DNA of 64,000 bases from Psychrobacter sp. JCM 18903 (lineage in GTDB: Bacteria; Pseudomonadota; Gammaproteobacteria; Pseudomonadales; Moraxellaceae), in contig NZ_BAWJ01000016.1 in NCBI RefSeq assembly GCF_000586475.1, positions 1-64,000 on the forward strand. Direction: 5' to 3'. This document shows positions 1 to 10,804 of this stretch, one piece after another. Position numbers and translations under genes: made by a program. The notes under the pieces were generated by a model. It was not told the DNA's origin. It saw nothing but the letters and a program-made list of their open reading frames with translations, and did no database searches. Position 1 is the first letter of the stretch; every line of letters starts with the position of its first letter.

Positions 1-26
1 CTGTTTTTTGATCAAAAGGATATCTG

Positions 27-968
27 ATGAGCGCATTACAACAGCTTCGTACCATGACCACCATTGTCGCTGATACTGGTGACCTTGCCGCCATTGCGCG
101 CTTAAAACCTATCGATGCGACCACCAATCCAAGCCTCATTACCAAAGCACTCCTCCATCCTGACAACCAAGGCATGCTGTCAGAAACCATGAGTCGTCAT
201 AATGGCAATATAGATGCAGTGATTGACGCGCTGACCATTCAGGTTGGCTGTGATATTTTAGAGCTTATTCAAGGCCGCGTCTCTACCGAAGTGGATGCTC
301 GTTTGTCTTATGACACTCAGGCGACGATTGATAAAGCCTTAGTATTTATGGAAGCTTACCAAAAAGCAGGGGTTAACTCAGAGCGCGTATTAATTAAAAT
401 GGCCGCGACATGGCAAGGGATTGAGGCAGCACGCTATCTTGAAACCCAAAATATTCACTGCAATTTAACGTTGTTATTTGGACAGCATCAAGCAATTGCC
501 TGTGCCGATGCAGGTGTGACATTGATATCGCCTTTCGTTGGTCGTATTTTAGACTGGCAAAAACGCCAACAAAATCGTCAAAACGTGCCCGCTTCTGATG
601 ATATGGGCGTGCAGTCTGTAAAGCGCATTTATCAATACTACAAGCAGCATAACTATAATACGCAAGTGATGGGCGCAAGCTTTCGCTCGACTGAACAGAT
701 ATTAGCGCTAGCAGGGTGTGATCTATTGACCATCGCGCCTGACCTTATCGACGCGCTGGCAGCGATGGATACTGAGGTGATACAGCAACTGTCACCTAGC
801 ATGTCATTAGATGTAGCCGACATGAAACGCGTGAGTCTAACGCGAGAGGAATATAGTAGCGCCTATCAACAAGACACGGTTACACAAGATTTATTACCAA
901 AAGGTATCGACGGCTTTATTGGTGCTCGTGATGAGCTTGCTCAGATGTTAGCAGCGATGCGTCATTGA
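27..968 (+). CDS. tal: transaldolase
   Basis: Cytosolic enzyme of the non-oxidative pentose phosphate pathway; it moves a dihydroxyacetone unit from sedoheptulose-7-phosphate to glyceraldehyde-3-phosphate through a Schiff-base lysine. The 313-residue protein has the usual length of the TalA/TalB subfamily and the conserved start DATTNPSLI near residue 31. The catalytic lysine lies in LIKMAATWQGI (about K124). The end contains the expected GFIGARDELAQM helix. A strong ribosome site (AAAAGGA, 14-20) sits 6 bases before the ATG. The frame is intact. Recognition is by family conservation and is secure. Confidence 0.96.
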   Translation: MSALQQLRTMTTIVADTGDLAAIARLKPIDATTNPSLITKALLHPDNQGMLSETMSRHNGNIDAVIDALTIQVGCDILELIQGRVSTEVDARLSYDTQATIDKALVFMEAYQKAGVNSERVLIKMAATWQGIEAARYLETQNIHCNLTLLFGQHQAIACADAGVTLISPFVGRILDWQKRQQNRQNVPASDDMGVQSVKRIYQYYKQHNYNTQVMGASFRSTEQILALAGCDLLTIAPDLIDALAAMDTEVIQQLSPSMSLDVADMKRVSLTREEYSSAYQQDTVTQDLLPKGIDGFIGARDELAQMLAAMRH

Positions 969-1110
969 TATGAGCGTCGAGCGTTATAAACAGTGATGAG
1001 TATGATCAACATTTTACAAACCTCAGTCGCAGGTTATAAAAGAAATTTGCCTGCTAATAGTAAGTTGGCTATCATGGCTCACTTCTCACAACAAGAAGCA
1101 AGGCTTGATT

Positions 1111-1587
1111 ATGAAACGGCTATCAGTGTTATTAGTGGGTGGTGTTCTAGCAGTCAGCACGCATGCAGTGAACTGGTCAAAAATATCAGAAAGTCCTACT
1201 GGATCAATTTTTAGCTTAGACTTGGACTCTATTGAAAGCTCCGACATCAATATCATAGACGAAAAAAATGTCGAAAACATCACCGTATCTATCCGCAGAA
1301 CATACCCTGCACAAAAAGATGAAACAAAAGTAGATAAGGAAGGTAAAGAAAAAGCGATTCATCATAGCGATCAGCAATTGCTCATCTCTTGTAAAGACGC
1401 CAGTTACTATAAACGCGCTTACGTTAACTATGATGCCAATAATAAGGTATTAGAATCTTGGCAATCAGAAAAACCCATATTAACCACCAAAGATTTTAAG
1501 ATAACCAAGCCAAAAACGATTAGTCGTATGCTAATAGAACAGGCGTGTAAAACTTACCTTACCAGCAAGACAAGTAACGTACGTTAA
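1111..1587 (+). CDS. small secreted protein, surface-adhesin E-like
   Basis: A 158-residue protein with a clear signal peptide (MKRLSVLLVGGVLAVSTHA) and a compact all-beta-looking domain. The pattern W-x-x-I-S-E-S then FSLDLDSIES then VSIRRTY resembles the small periplasmic or surface-adhesin-E-like domain of gamma-proteobacteria; this is a resemblance, not a firm match. Two cysteines (ISCKD and EQACKTY) could form a disulphide. I chose ATG 1111 over an upstream TTG at 1105 because AAGG at 1100-1103 is well placed and the signal peptide begins there. It lies between tal and the convergent apt. Function unknown. Confidence 0.75.
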   Translation: MKRLSVLLVGGVLAVSTHAVNWSKISESPTGSIFSLDLDSIESSDINIIDEKNVENITVSIRRTYPAQKDETKVDKEGKEKAIHHSDQQLLISCKDASYYKRAYVNYDANNKVLESWQSEKPILTTKDFKITKPKTISRMLIEQACKTYLTSKTSNVR

Positions 1588-1627
1588 GACAAAGCAAATA
1601 CAGGCAATTAAAAAAGCGTTGCCAGTT

Positions 1628-2196
1628 TTAAGCCTTTAAAACCGTATAGACAGGCACTGGAAATTCGCCATGCAAATCAACCAAATCTAGCAATACTAAC
1701 GCCCCCACCACGGTATGGTCTGCCGATTTACACAGCTCATAAGCGGTGGTTAAAGTACCACCTGTGGCTAAAATATCATCGACCAATAGCACGCGCTCAG
1801 GCGGTAGATTGTTTTGCATCTCAAGAGTATCTTTACCATATTCTAGAGCATACGCTTTATTGGCAACGCGCGGTGGCAGCTTACCGGGTTTACGTAGCAA
1901 AATCATCCCTTTGCCCAATCGACCTGCAAGCAAACTTGCAAAGACAAAACCACGCGCTTCAACTGCCCCTAGACAATCTACCTCGTCCATCACACCTTCA
2001 GGCAGTGCGGCGAGCAATGCATCTATCACCTCATTAATATGACTGCGCAGTAACGGCGTAATATCATAAAAATCAATGCCGACTTCGGGAAGTCTGGTAC
2101 TGTGCGAATCACTTGCCAGAAGGGATGATCCGTATTGAGCTTATTAGACGACTCATTTTCGACATTTTTAGATGTAGCGGCAGCATTAATGCTCAT
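1628..2196 (-). CDS. apt: adenine phosphoribosyltransferase (frame broken near 2087)
   Basis: Purine salvage enzyme that makes AMP from adenine and PRPP. The PRPP-binding loop is VLLVDDILATGGT, and the substrate-side segment GAVEARGFVFASLLA is typical of Apt. The open frame from 2029 covers only the C-terminal 133 residues. The missing N-terminus, including FWQVIRTVPDFP, is encoded just upstream in another frame beginning at ATG 2196, preceded by AAGGG. Restoring one base next to the C run near 2087 joins the two parts into a normal protein of about 190 residues. I read this as a base-calling deletion rather than decay, because both halves are fully conserved. Confidence 0.9.
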
Positions 2197-2551
2197 GGTA
2201 ACCCTTAGCGTATATGACTTAGATAATGTAATTTAGATAATAATATATCAACGATAAATGATGGCTAATACTGTGAATTTAGCGGCGCTTATTATAACAT
2301 AATTGATAGAAATATCGCAGTTGCGCACGTAAGCGTACAGGTGCTTACTGACAGACAGAAGACCTAAACCCCTTGATAAAAACCAATCAATCTCAATATA
2401 CAAGTGTAAACTTAACGACGAAAATCACGGTTATATGCTAAACTATGTGCGCTTTTACAGTCTCATTTAACGGCTGTGGTTGCAAGTATGCACGTCAAAA
2501 ACACCCTGTAACACGGATTATAAACACTGATAATGCTCGATAGGACTATTT
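2197..2551. other. divergent intergenic region between apt and rubredoxin
   Basis: 355 bases without a credible reading frame. It must hold the divergent promoters of apt (minus) and the rubredoxin gene (plus). AT-rich stretches occur at about 2220-2290 and 2395-2450, but I could not assign -35/-10 boxes with confidence and saw no terminator or RNA gene. Confidence 0.5.
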
Positions 2552-2716
2552 ATGAAACGTTATGAATGTATCGTCTGCGGCTGGATATATGATGAAGCAC
2601 TCGGCTGTCCCGAAGAAGGGATTGCGCCAGGCACTAAATGGGATGACATCCCTGATGATTGGACCTGCCCAGAGTGCGGTGTGGGCAAGCTTGATTTTGA
2701 GATGCTTGAGCTGTAA
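2552..2716 (+). CDS. rubA: rubredoxin
   Basis: A 54-residue one-iron electron carrier. Both Fe-binding knuckles are present: C6-I-V-C9-G-W and C39-P-E-C42-G-V, with the aromatic core Y4, W11, Y13, W30 and W37 and the typical middle [13 protein letters not shown]. In relatives it passes electrons from NAD(P)H-rubredoxin reductase to alkane hydroxylases, or serves in oxidative-stress reduction. No reductase or hydroxylase is adjacent, so the partner is unknown. The gene starts at ATG 2552 and ends 27 bases before the alpha/beta hydrolase gene, so the two may be co-transcribed. Confidence 0.95.
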   Translation: MKRYECIVCGWIYDEALGCPEEGIAPGTKWDDIPDDWTCPECGVGKLDFEMLEL

Positions 2717-2743
2717 TAGACGACCCTCTAATTAGGACACTTC

Positions 2744-3770
2744 ATGACAACATCGAATGACATCAAACCATCGGCAACCCTACAAGAAGACTTAGGTGGC
2801 TACCCTACTCCTGAGTGGCAAAAGTTTGGCGCGCACCAATGGCGAGACTCTGACCTTAGCAAGCATCTGTATCAATCAATGATTGATATCGGCGATGGCA
2901 TTGAGCTGTGTGTTGAGGCAGGTGGCAATCCTAATGATCCACCACTGCTCATGATTATGGGACTTGGCTCACAGATGATATTTTGGCCAGATAATTTTAT
3001 CAAGCGCCTTATTGATGCCGGTTTTTTTGTCATTCGTTTTGATAATCGTGATATTGGTCTGTCTTCTAAAGTGCAGATTGATGGACTACCGCGTATCAGT
3101 CAGCTAAAAATGATGATGCGCCTGCAAACGGGGTTGTCCAATAAAGGTACGCAAGTGGCTTATAATTTAACAGATATGGCAGAAGATACCGCTCGTTTGA
3201 TTAAGGCGTTGCAGTTGGGGAAAACCCATCTGATTGGGGCTTCGATGGGCGGCATGATTGCGCAAATCGTAGCGGCACGTTATCCAAGTTTAGTACAGCG
3301 CATGGCGTTGATGTTTACCACGACCAACCGTGCATTTTTAAAACCACCAAAACCTAGGCAGCTATATACTGATCAACCGCCCTGAAAGTCATTCTGAGCG
3401 CGATATCGTGCGCCATAGCGTGTGGTTTATGAAGACAGTCGGTACGCCTGGGCATGTCAACGTACGTATGGTGCGTGAAATTGCCAAATTGCGTTATCAG
3501 CGCAACTTTCATCCGCTCGGCACGGTACAACAGCTCAATGCTATCTTGGCATCAGGCTCTATTAGCAGGTTTAGCAAGCAAGTCAAAGCGCCGACTATCG
3601 TACTGCATGGTAGCGCAGATGGACTACTGCCCGCCTCACAAGGTCGTGTGGTTGCCAAGACCATTCCGAATGCCAAGTTTCATTTAATCGAAGGCATGGC
3701 GCATGATATTCCTGAATACTATCAACCTTATATGGTCGATTTAATCAGCAATCATTTATTAGACGAATAA
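2744..3770 (+). CDS. alpha/beta hydrolase (frame broken near 3370)
   Basis: Serine esterase/hydrolase of the alpha/beta fold. The nucleophile elbow is G-A-S-M-G-G (about S167), the oxyanion segment is MIMGLGSQ near residue 70, and the catalytic His is in GMAHDIP near the C-terminus. The Asp is probably in VLHGSADGLLP. The frame stops early at 3385, but the continuation (LINRPESHSERD and onward) is read one frame over and runs to 3770. The change needed is two lost bases or one gained base near 3370. The architecture resembles the RdmC-like or homoserine-acetyltransferase-like hydrolases; the substrate is unknown. A terminator follows. Confidence 0.85.
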
Positions 3771-3792
3771 TTTTAGTTGTCACACAATTCAT

Positions 3793-3843
3793 AAAAAAGA
3801 GCGTAAACCCTATGAATCAATAGTAGGATTTACGCTCTTTTTT
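3793..3843. terminator. bidirectional intrinsic terminator
   Basis: A 15-base perfect inverted repeat (AAAAAAGAGCGTAAA, 3793-3807, and its complement at 3829-3843) around a 21-base loop, with A and T runs at both ends. It separates the plus-strand hydrolase from the minus-strand WG-repeat gene and can serve both. Confidence 0.85.
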
Positions 3844-3903
3844 ATGCTGGATATTTTACCTAGGTCATTAGATCATGTAGGTCTTTATATTTGGACGCGC
3901 CGC

Positions 3904-4904
3904 TTAATCACAGCCCACTCCTGTGCCCTCTTTATCGATACACATTTTATTGCCGTTTTTTAGATTGCCAATCCACGCTTTACCACCAGTAAAGGTGAAG
4001 GCGGGTTTGCCTTGATAAAGATCACCAGCTGACACACCGCTATTGGCAAAGCGAAAAGGAATCACCAACTCGCCACCAAGATTAACAAAGCCCCAGTTTC
4101 ATCGATGCGCACGCCAGCCAAGCCTTCGGCAAAGGGACGCACCTCGTCAAAAGAATAGGTAATCATGGTCACATTATTATCATCGATAAACCCCCATTTG
4201 CCATCTTGCTGACGCGGTTGTAGCATCGTAAAGCGATTGGGAAGTGTCTGGTTGGATGAGGATGCATTGCCATTAGCGCTGGCAGGTGCTCGTGGCGTCG
4301 TGGATTGCTCGTTGTTACTACCATTTGGGTCACTGGTCGTTTTGCCGTTTTCATCAATCCAACTGATCGCTTGATTTTTACGTACACGGGCGACACCATT
4401 TTGGTAATCATCAATGTCACTAATCACGGACGAAAACGGCACGATGGTTTTATTACTAGTAGTAATGACCCCATATTTACCATCCTGCTTTACCACGATA
4501 CGCCCGTTAGAGACGGGACGCGCCCAACCCTGTCCTTCTTTAAGCACATCATACATCGCAGGCACTACTTCACGACCTTGCATATTAAGATAACCGACAT
4601 GACCGTTGCGCAGTACAGGCAGTAGACCTGCCGATATCTTACTGGCATCAACTTTTTGATAACGTGATAAATCAACGACGCTTTTGCCCTTACTATTCAT
4701 CAGAGCAACTGGCGCGCCGAAATCTTTTGTCGCCAAAAAATAGCCGCTATTTGCCGTACAAGCCACGTTTTTATAATAACTTTTTGGAATTTTGCAACTG
4801 GCCGCTTGTACGCTTGGCGCCATAAATAGCGTAATAGCAAAGATGGCGATAGCAAAACCAGATGTCGATAGTCGTTGTTGTAGGGATAATGAACGTCGCA
4901 ACAT
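3904..4904 (-). CDS. secreted WG-repeat protein (frame broken near 4096)
   Basis: Exported protein with a signal peptide at residues 1-34 (cleavage near VQA-A) and several WG (Trp-Gly beta) repeats: GHVGYLNMQGREVVPAMYD, GKYGVITTSNKTIVPF and GKWGFIDDNNVTMITYSFD, joined by a Ser/Thr/Asn-rich linker near residues 190-225. WG repeats form beta structures in many bacterial surface proteins; the function is not known. The open frame stops at 4062, but the repeat carries on in the next frame (FVNLGGELVIPFRF and onward) to a TAA at 3904. One lost G in the GGGG run near 4096 would restore it, though a WG repeat would also fit a 7-base loss between two GGGGC copies. The final tail has two cysteines. 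Confidence 0.8.
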
Positions 4905-5308
4905 AGATGAACCTAGGCTAATGGTATTGAAGTACTTGAGGTAAAGACTAATAAGAAACTATCCTGTTTTATTGTGCCACTACAGAGATTATAAACCACT
5001 AGATTAGCAAATAGTGATATCTACGCCAACATCGTTCCTGTAAGAATGTCTCCACCATATATTCGTATTGTTATAGATACTTTCTTATATGAGTGAAGCT
5101 TAAGGTCATCATTGATTTTATACCTAGCATATACAGAGATAAAACCTGATATCGTGATAATAAATCAAACAATAAGCATAAATGATAGTTTGACCATTTC
5201 ATTTTAGCGTCAAAACCTAGACAATACGGCTTGTATTAGCGTCAGTATTCATTGGCGTTATCGTTGATACAGTAAGATAAAATAATAATATGGATATAAG
5301 GATATTGT
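4905..5308. other. divergent intergenic region, no gene seen
   Basis: 404 AT-rich bases between the WG-repeat gene (minus) and the EamA gene (plus). It holds the promoters of both. A ribosome site (AAGGA) lies just before the EamA ATG. No reading frame, RNA gene or repeat could be supported. Confidence 0.5.
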
Positions 5309-6240
5309 ATGGCGATTGCTTCTTCACGCTCTGCCTCTACTGGGTTGGTCATTGGTTGTATTATCTTTGGTCTGGGTAGTTTGATTGTCGCTCACGTTGA
5401 TATTGGCGGTTGGGCAATGGCATTTTGGCGCTTGGCTATTTCAGGTGTCGTATTCGCTGTATTGGCCAAAATCATGGGACAGCGTCTACCCCGCTCAAGG
5501 CGCGCTATTTTTTATGGTTTATTATCAGGTGTCTTTTTAGGCTTAGATCTGGCGCTCTGGCACGAGAGTATTTATGCGGTCGGCCTGGTATCTCAACTTT
5601 ATTGAATAGCCTACAGATTTTCTTTTTAGCCGCCATTGGGTTTTTATATTTTAACGAACGCCAATCTATATTGCAGCTCATCAGTTTGTTTTTAGCCATG
5701 TTTGGTGTGGCCATGATAGGCAGTCCTGAGTTTGCGCATAACAGCGCTGCCACTTGGGGGTTCGTCACTGGTATCGTCTCAGGGGCAATGCTAGCAGCAT
5801 CGATGACTTTTATCCGTAAGACGCATGATACTGAACCCACACCTATATTTATGCTGATGCAGCTGATTAGTATCGGTGGTGTATTGGCGATGATTGTTCC
5901 TATGTTTGTGTTTGATATGGGTCATATTTTACCAAACACTTGGTCTGAGATTGGCTGGGTGCTCATCTACGGTACGGTGATGCAATGCTTGGCGTGGGGG
6001 CTAATTGCCTATTCCATTCCTAAGCTGTCTTTGGCGTTAACTGGATTATTATTATTATCAGAACCTATTGCCGCATTGGTCATTGATTATAGCTGGCTGG
6101 ACAAACCAATTAATAGCTTACAGTGGAGCGGTGCTCTGTTGACCATGTTTGCAATCTATTTGGGCTCACTGAAACCTAAGCCGCGCGCCCTACGACGTTA
6201 TCGGTTTTTCTCAAAATTTTACAAGCGAGACTACAAGTAG
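5309..6240 (+). CDS. EamA/DMT-family exporter (frame broken near 5583)
   Basis: Inner-membrane transporter of the drug/metabolite superfamily with two EamA repeats, each of five helices, about 310 residues in all. The N-terminal half (MAIASSRSASTGLVIG to ALWHESIYAVG) ends prematurely at 5605. The second frame continues directly with PGISTLLNSLQIFFLAAIGF to the basic C-terminal tail PRALRRYRFFSKFYKR. One base restored in the GGCC at 5582-5585 joins them (AVG-PGI). Members export amino acids, metabolites or toxic compounds; the substrate here cannot be told. The start has ATAAGGATATTGT upstream. Confidence 0.88.
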
Positions 6241-6275
6241 CTTTTATTCTGCATTTTTATCGTGCACTTGCTGCC

Positions 6276-6325
6276 ACTCCATAAAAAGCGCATGCTACCG
6301 ATAGCATGGGCGCTTTTTATGGAGT
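6276..6325. terminator. bidirectional terminator between convergent genes
   Basis: A 15-base perfect inverted repeat (ACTCCATAAAAAGCG at 6276-6290 and its complement at 6311-6325) encloses a second small palindrome (CATGCTA/TAGCATG). A and T runs lie within the stem on each side. It sits between the EamA gene (plus) and the uracil permease gene (minus). Confidence 0.8.
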
Positions 6326-6385
6326 GATATACGCTGTTATCGTCGTTATCTGATAGGTATAAAACCTCAGCATCATAAAAGCTGA

Positions 6386-7818
6386 TTACTTAGCCAATGA
6401 TTGATGAGCAGCCTTCGCTTCAGATCCTTGGTTAAATAACGCATTTAAGACAATCGCTGCCAAAGTCGCCGTACCGATACCGCCCAAATCAAAGCCGCCT
6501 AAATGCAAACTAAAGTTACCGGTACCCATAATAACGGTCACGGCCGCGATAATTAGATTGCTGTTTTTGCTAAAGTCGATACGACTGTCTATCCAAATTT
6601 TGACGCCTGCAATAGCAATCAAACCGAACACCACAATGGACGCACCGCCCAATAAAGCGGCTGGTATCGTCTGAATGATGGCACCAAATTTCGGTGATAG
6701 CCCTAACAAAATAGCTACCACGCCTGCCACGACAAATATTGTTGTGCTATACACCTTAGTCACCGCCATCACACCGATGTTTTCAGCATAAGTCGTCACA
6801 CCAGTACCGCCAAATCCTGCTGAAAAGGTGGTTGCCAAACCATCAGCAAAAAATGCTCGACCCATATAAGGCGTGACACGAGCTTTGGTCATACCTTCGA
6901 CAGCCTTAAAATGCCCTAAGTTTTCAGCCACCAAAATAAAGGCCACAGGCGCAATCAGAATAATAGCACTCATCTCAAAGCGAGGCGTATGGATACTAGG
7001 TAAGCCAAACCACGAAGCAGCTGCCACACCACTAAAGTCAATCGCCGTACCAAAACCCATGACGTTGGTCATGATAAAATAGGCAAAATAGGATAATATT
7101 AAACCAACCAGTAATAGCAGACGACGCAGCATACCACGTGTAAAGACAGCCACACCACTGATGAGTAATACGGTCAAGGTAGCCATCCAAGCATCAAACT
7201 GATTGGCAGACACCCCTTGAATGGTCACTGGCGCTAAGTTGAGACCAATAATCATCACAATAGCACCAGTAACGATAGGCGGCATCAAACGCTCAATCCA
7301 GCCAGTACCCGTTTTCATCACCAGCAGCCCAATTAACGCATAAATGATACCGCAAGCCATGATGCCGCCCAAAGCGACATTCAAATTACCATTGAACCCT
7401 GCGCCTGCATAAGCTGTCACAGCGATAACGGGACCAATGAAAGCAAAACTTGAGCCCAAATAGCTCGGCATGCGCCCACCAGTGATCAGAAAAAACATCA
7501 CCGTACAGATACCTGACATCAAAATGGCTAAGTTGGGATCAAAGCCCATTAACAGCGGCGCAAGCACGGTCGCACCAAACATCGCAAAAGTATGCTGTAC
7601 ACCTAATAGCACGCTTTTTGACGGTGGCAAATATTCATTGATACCGACTGGATCACGATCTAAATCGCCTTGATACGGACGCCATGTCGGAAACCAGCGT
7701 CCATTTTCAAAGTCTGGATTGTACGGAGGACTGATCGCCGCAGCTCTAATCCAGGTTCAGCAGATGGTGCTTGAGCGCTGTTTTCTAAAGGCGAGGAAGG
7801 GTCTTTTTGAGAGGGCAT
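6386..7818 (-). CDS. uraA: uracil/xanthine permease, NCS2 family (frame broken near 7744)
   Basis: Inner-membrane nucleobase:proton symporter with about 14 membrane segments. The family signature segments are visible: LLGVQHTFAMFGATVLAPL in TM1, the substrate-binding region VAENLGH with its Glu, and GGTGVTTYAENIGVMAVT, which is typical of the UraA/RutG uracil branch rather than the xanthine branch. The long frame begins at 7630 inside the conserved region. The natural N-terminus (MPSQKDPSSPLEN) starts at ATG 7818 and joins the PPYNPDFENGRWFP segment after restoring one base near 7744. The hydrophilic N-terminal extension of about 60 residues is longer than in E. coli UraA. Confidence 0.88.
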
Positions 7819-8356
7819 ACACGCTTGTCCTATGTAAACTGGGCTAAAATAATAGACAACAGTAAATGAAAAATAAAAATTGCTTTAAATCAGGGCATCA
7901 ATCGGCAAGAATATGTGGCTAGAAATTATAATAACGAGTAAAATCCGCATCTTTTCATTTATAATATGTCGCCCTGACTCATTCATTTATGTTGCAATAT
8001 GGCAAACCAAAAGTATTATTTGGTATGATGACCATGTTTGGTAGATGTATGTGGTCGGATATGTTTAACTAAAAAACGGTTATGGTCGCTTATGACTCAG
8101 TGTACTCTGCAGCGACAATCAACTTACAGGATGTTACATAGCCATTAGCTCCGAGCATGATAGCGGAGTTTCAAAACAAATAAAAGTTATTATTCAATCA
8201 CCATTTTTCCTCTTTTGCGTTAATACTTCCATGGGCGGTGCTTCCTCTATACCTTTGTCGGTGCTATAAGCGAGAGCTGCCTGTTATATTCTCAATGAAA
8301 GTGCCTAAAGCAGCTATACAACATGTTAGTGCACTTAAAAAACTTGGTAAGTTATT
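7819..8356. other. divergent intergenic region, no gene seen
   Basis: 538 bases between uraA (minus) and sdaA (plus). It contains AT-rich promoter-like DNA and no reading frame, RNA gene or repeat that I can support. Its unusual length leaves room for a leader or regulatory RNA, but no stem-loop with a T-run was recognised. Confidence 0.45.
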
Positions 8357-9788
8357 ATGATTAGTGTTTTTGATTTATTTAAAATCGGTATTGGCCCATC
8401 AAGCTCACACACGGTAGGACATGGTCGCCGCCAATCTTTTTTTGGGCTCATTAACCAAGCAAACAGAGCTGAAGGCTATTACAGGTGTTGAGATTGAGCT
8501 TTATGGCTCTTTGGCAGCCACAGGCAAAGGACATGCAACCGATACTGCTATATTGTTAGGGCTGCTTGGGCATGCTCCTAGTACGATCGATACCCGTTTG
8601 ACCAGTCAATATTTGTCACCGATTTTTTCAGACAAACAGCTCAATATAGCAGGCACGCATGTTATTGCCTTTGAGACAGAGCGCGATATTCACTGGTATG
8701 ACGAAACCGTTTTGCCCTACCATCCTAATGCTTTGACTATCCGCGCATTATTGACCGACGGCAGTCATTATCAACAAACCTATTATTCGGTAGGTGGCGG
8801 CTTTGTTATCAATGAAGAAGATGCCACCAATCCGGATGAAGATAACGCCACGCCGACCATTGACGCCATTCCTTACCCCTTTAATAGCGCCGCAGAATTG
8901 CTGGAGCAATGTTGTCAACACCACTTAAGCGTTAGTGAATTGGTATTGGCAAATGAATGTCATTACCGCAATCAATCAGAAGTTTTTGCTTATTTAGACT
9001 CTATTTGGGAGTCAATGCAGGACTGCGTGACGCGAGGCTGTCAAAACAGTGGCATATTACCTGGTGGCTTGGATGTAAAACGCCGTGCCCAAGCATTACA
9101 TCTACAATTGTGCGCCGAGAAAAACCAACCCATTACCAAAAATGACAAACTCGCTGCCATGGACTGGATTGATTTATATGCCTTGGCGGTCAATGAAGAA
9201 AATGCCAATGGTGGAAATGTCGTCACTGCCCCCACCAACGGTGCAGCAGGTATTATTCCTGCGGTGATGCATTACTATCGTGACTTTTTATCAAGCTATA
9301 GCCAAGATGGTGCACGCAAGTTTTTGTTAAATGCGACTGCTATTGGCAGTTTAATCAAACAAAATGCCTCCATCTCTGGCGCTGAAGTTGGTTGCCAAGG
9401 TGAAGTTGGTTCTGCTTGTGCCATGGCAGCTTCTGCATTGGCAGAAATCTTGGGCGGTGATCCAGCTAAATGCCTTAATGCGGCTGAGATTGGTATTGAG
9501 CATAACTTAGGTCTAACATGCGACCCTGTAGGCGGTCTAGTGCAAGTGCCTTGTATCGAGCGCAATGCCATGGGCGCCGTCAAAGCTGTCAATGCGGCAC
9601 GACTTGCTTGCCGCGGTAATGGACAGCACTTTGTCTCTTTAGATAAAGTGATTGAAACCATGAAAGTCACTGGTGCGGATATGCTAGATAAATACAAAGA
9701 AACCTCACGAGGCGGTCTTGCCGTTTATGCAGACAATCGTATCCCTACTGCCACTCATGGCGTCAGTGTAAAATATAGTCAGTGCTAG
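8357..9788 (+). CDS. sdaA: L-serine dehydratase, iron-sulphur type (frame broken near 8420)
   Basis: Deaminates L-serine to pyruvate and ammonia using a [4Fe-4S] cluster. The single-chain form has an N-terminal beta domain and a C-terminal alpha domain; the full product is about 477 residues. The N-terminus [20 protein letters not shown] begins at ATG 8357 and the conserved motif S-S-S-H-T-V-G-P-M is cut between G and P. Restoring two bases (GGAC to GGACCC) near 8420 joins it to [11 protein letters not shown]. Cluster-related cysteines are visible in [25 protein letters not shown] and the alpha-domain segments. A bidirectional terminator follows. Confidence 0.93.
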
Positions 9789-9893
9789 AGCGTTCTCTAA
9801 ATTCGATTGACTGTTATCCAAATGGGGATACGTTCTAACATAACGATCGTTTAATATAGCTTATCCTGACATCACATTCCCAAGTATTTGCTA

Positions 9894-9939
9894 AAATAAA
9901 AAAGACCCCTAATTCTGTATTAGGGGTCTTTTTTATTTT
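9894..9939. terminator. bidirectional intrinsic terminator
   Basis: Stem of about 18 base pairs built from AAAAAAGACCCCTAAT and its complement, with flanking A and T tracts. It lies between sdaA (plus) and the convergent lipoprotein gene (minus), serving both. Confidence 0.88.
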
Positions 9940-10008
9940 GGTCAAATATGCTCATCAACTAGACATGCTCAATGATTCATTACTCAGCTGTTTTTGAAAC
10001 CACTTCGT

Positions 10009-10377
10009 TTAGAATCCAACTGGCTTAGCCATGTTAGTATTTTCATCCATCATGACTTCTTGGCGAACATCTAGAATATAACGATAGTTTGGCTCATAAG
10101 TGAAGCCCTGAATATTACCGTTTAAAGGTGTGTAGTTTTTCTGATAAGTCTGACGATACTGTAAGCATTCTGCTTCAACCTTAGTACCCTCAGCTGTTGA
10201 CAGCTCACAGACGGCTTTCAGTGGTGCTACTTCTATTTCAAAACTTGGAATGTTAACCACTTTAACATTCATAGGTTGCCCATCGACAACCATCGTACGT
10301 TCGTTATCCATACCCATGGTAGAGCAACCTGACAGGGCAAAGGCGGTCATTACTGCTGCAAGTACTAATTTTTTCAT
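10009..10377 (-). CDS. DUF4377-like lipoprotein
   Basis: A 122-residue lipoprotein with a classic signal (MKKLVLAAVMTAFALSGC); the lipobox L-S-G-C puts the acylated Cys at residue 18. The mature part ends with a module in which a substrate-like phrase (YQKNYTPLNGNIQGF) is followed by TYEPNYRYILDVRQE, matching the shape of DUF4377 domains found next to HslJ/META domains. Two further cysteines (VCELS, AECLQY) probably pair. It stands alone with its own ribosome site (AATTAACTGAGGA). The molecular role of the family is unknown; an envelope or stress role is inferred. Confidence 0.75.
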   Translation of the reverse strand: MKKLVLAAVMTAFALSGCSTMGMDNERTMVVDGQPMNVKVVNIPSFEIEVAPLKAVCELSTAEGTKVEAECLQYRQTYQKNYTPLNGNIQGFTYEPNYRYILDVRQEVMMDENTNMAKPVGF

Positions 10378-10804
10378 TATTAAATCCTCAGTTAATTGTT
10401 ATAAATACATTATTAATGGTTTGAGATTATTGTTTTGGACACATCATGCTGGTAAATATATTTTAAAAATATCAGTCAATTTTTGCGATGGGTGTAATAC
10501 TACTGTCGATATTGAGCCAAGCAAGAGTATTCACCTGATTTAGCTTTACCGAATAAACCTATTAAGTCTCAATAATGTCGTCTATTGTTTGTTTACTGAG
10601 GTCAGTATAGAGCGCAACTCGTCTTCTGCTCTATAACTGCTTTGTAAAGTAACGTCAGCTTTTGCAACTGTTGTTAATCGCGCGTATTGAATAGTAGAGT
10701 AAATTGATACTGAGAAAAATTTACACATCAAAAAGCCAGAGTGATAGTCACTCTGGCTCAGTTATTCATTAAAAAGTATTTTACTTAGCTGACAGTGATA
10801 ACCC
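10378..10804. other. intergenic region with the argJ terminator
   Basis: 427 AT-rich bases between argJ and the lipoprotein gene, both on the minus strand. The part next to argJ carries its terminator (10730-10757); the part near 10380-10550 should hold the lipoprotein promoter. The 97-residue open frame overlapping it on the plus strand shows no protein-like features. Confidence 0.5.
10730..10757 (-). terminator. intrinsic terminator of argJ
   Basis: Perfect 10-base-pair stem (GCCAGAGTGA at 10735-10744 with its complement at 10748-10757) and a 3-base loop. On the minus strand it is followed by five T residues, about 50 bases past the argJ stop codon. Confidence 0.88.

Noticed and set aside
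993-1214. 73-residue frame between tal and the secreted protein gene
   Set aside because: It overlaps the secreted gene's start and lacks protein-like composition; the better signal-peptide frame is used instead.
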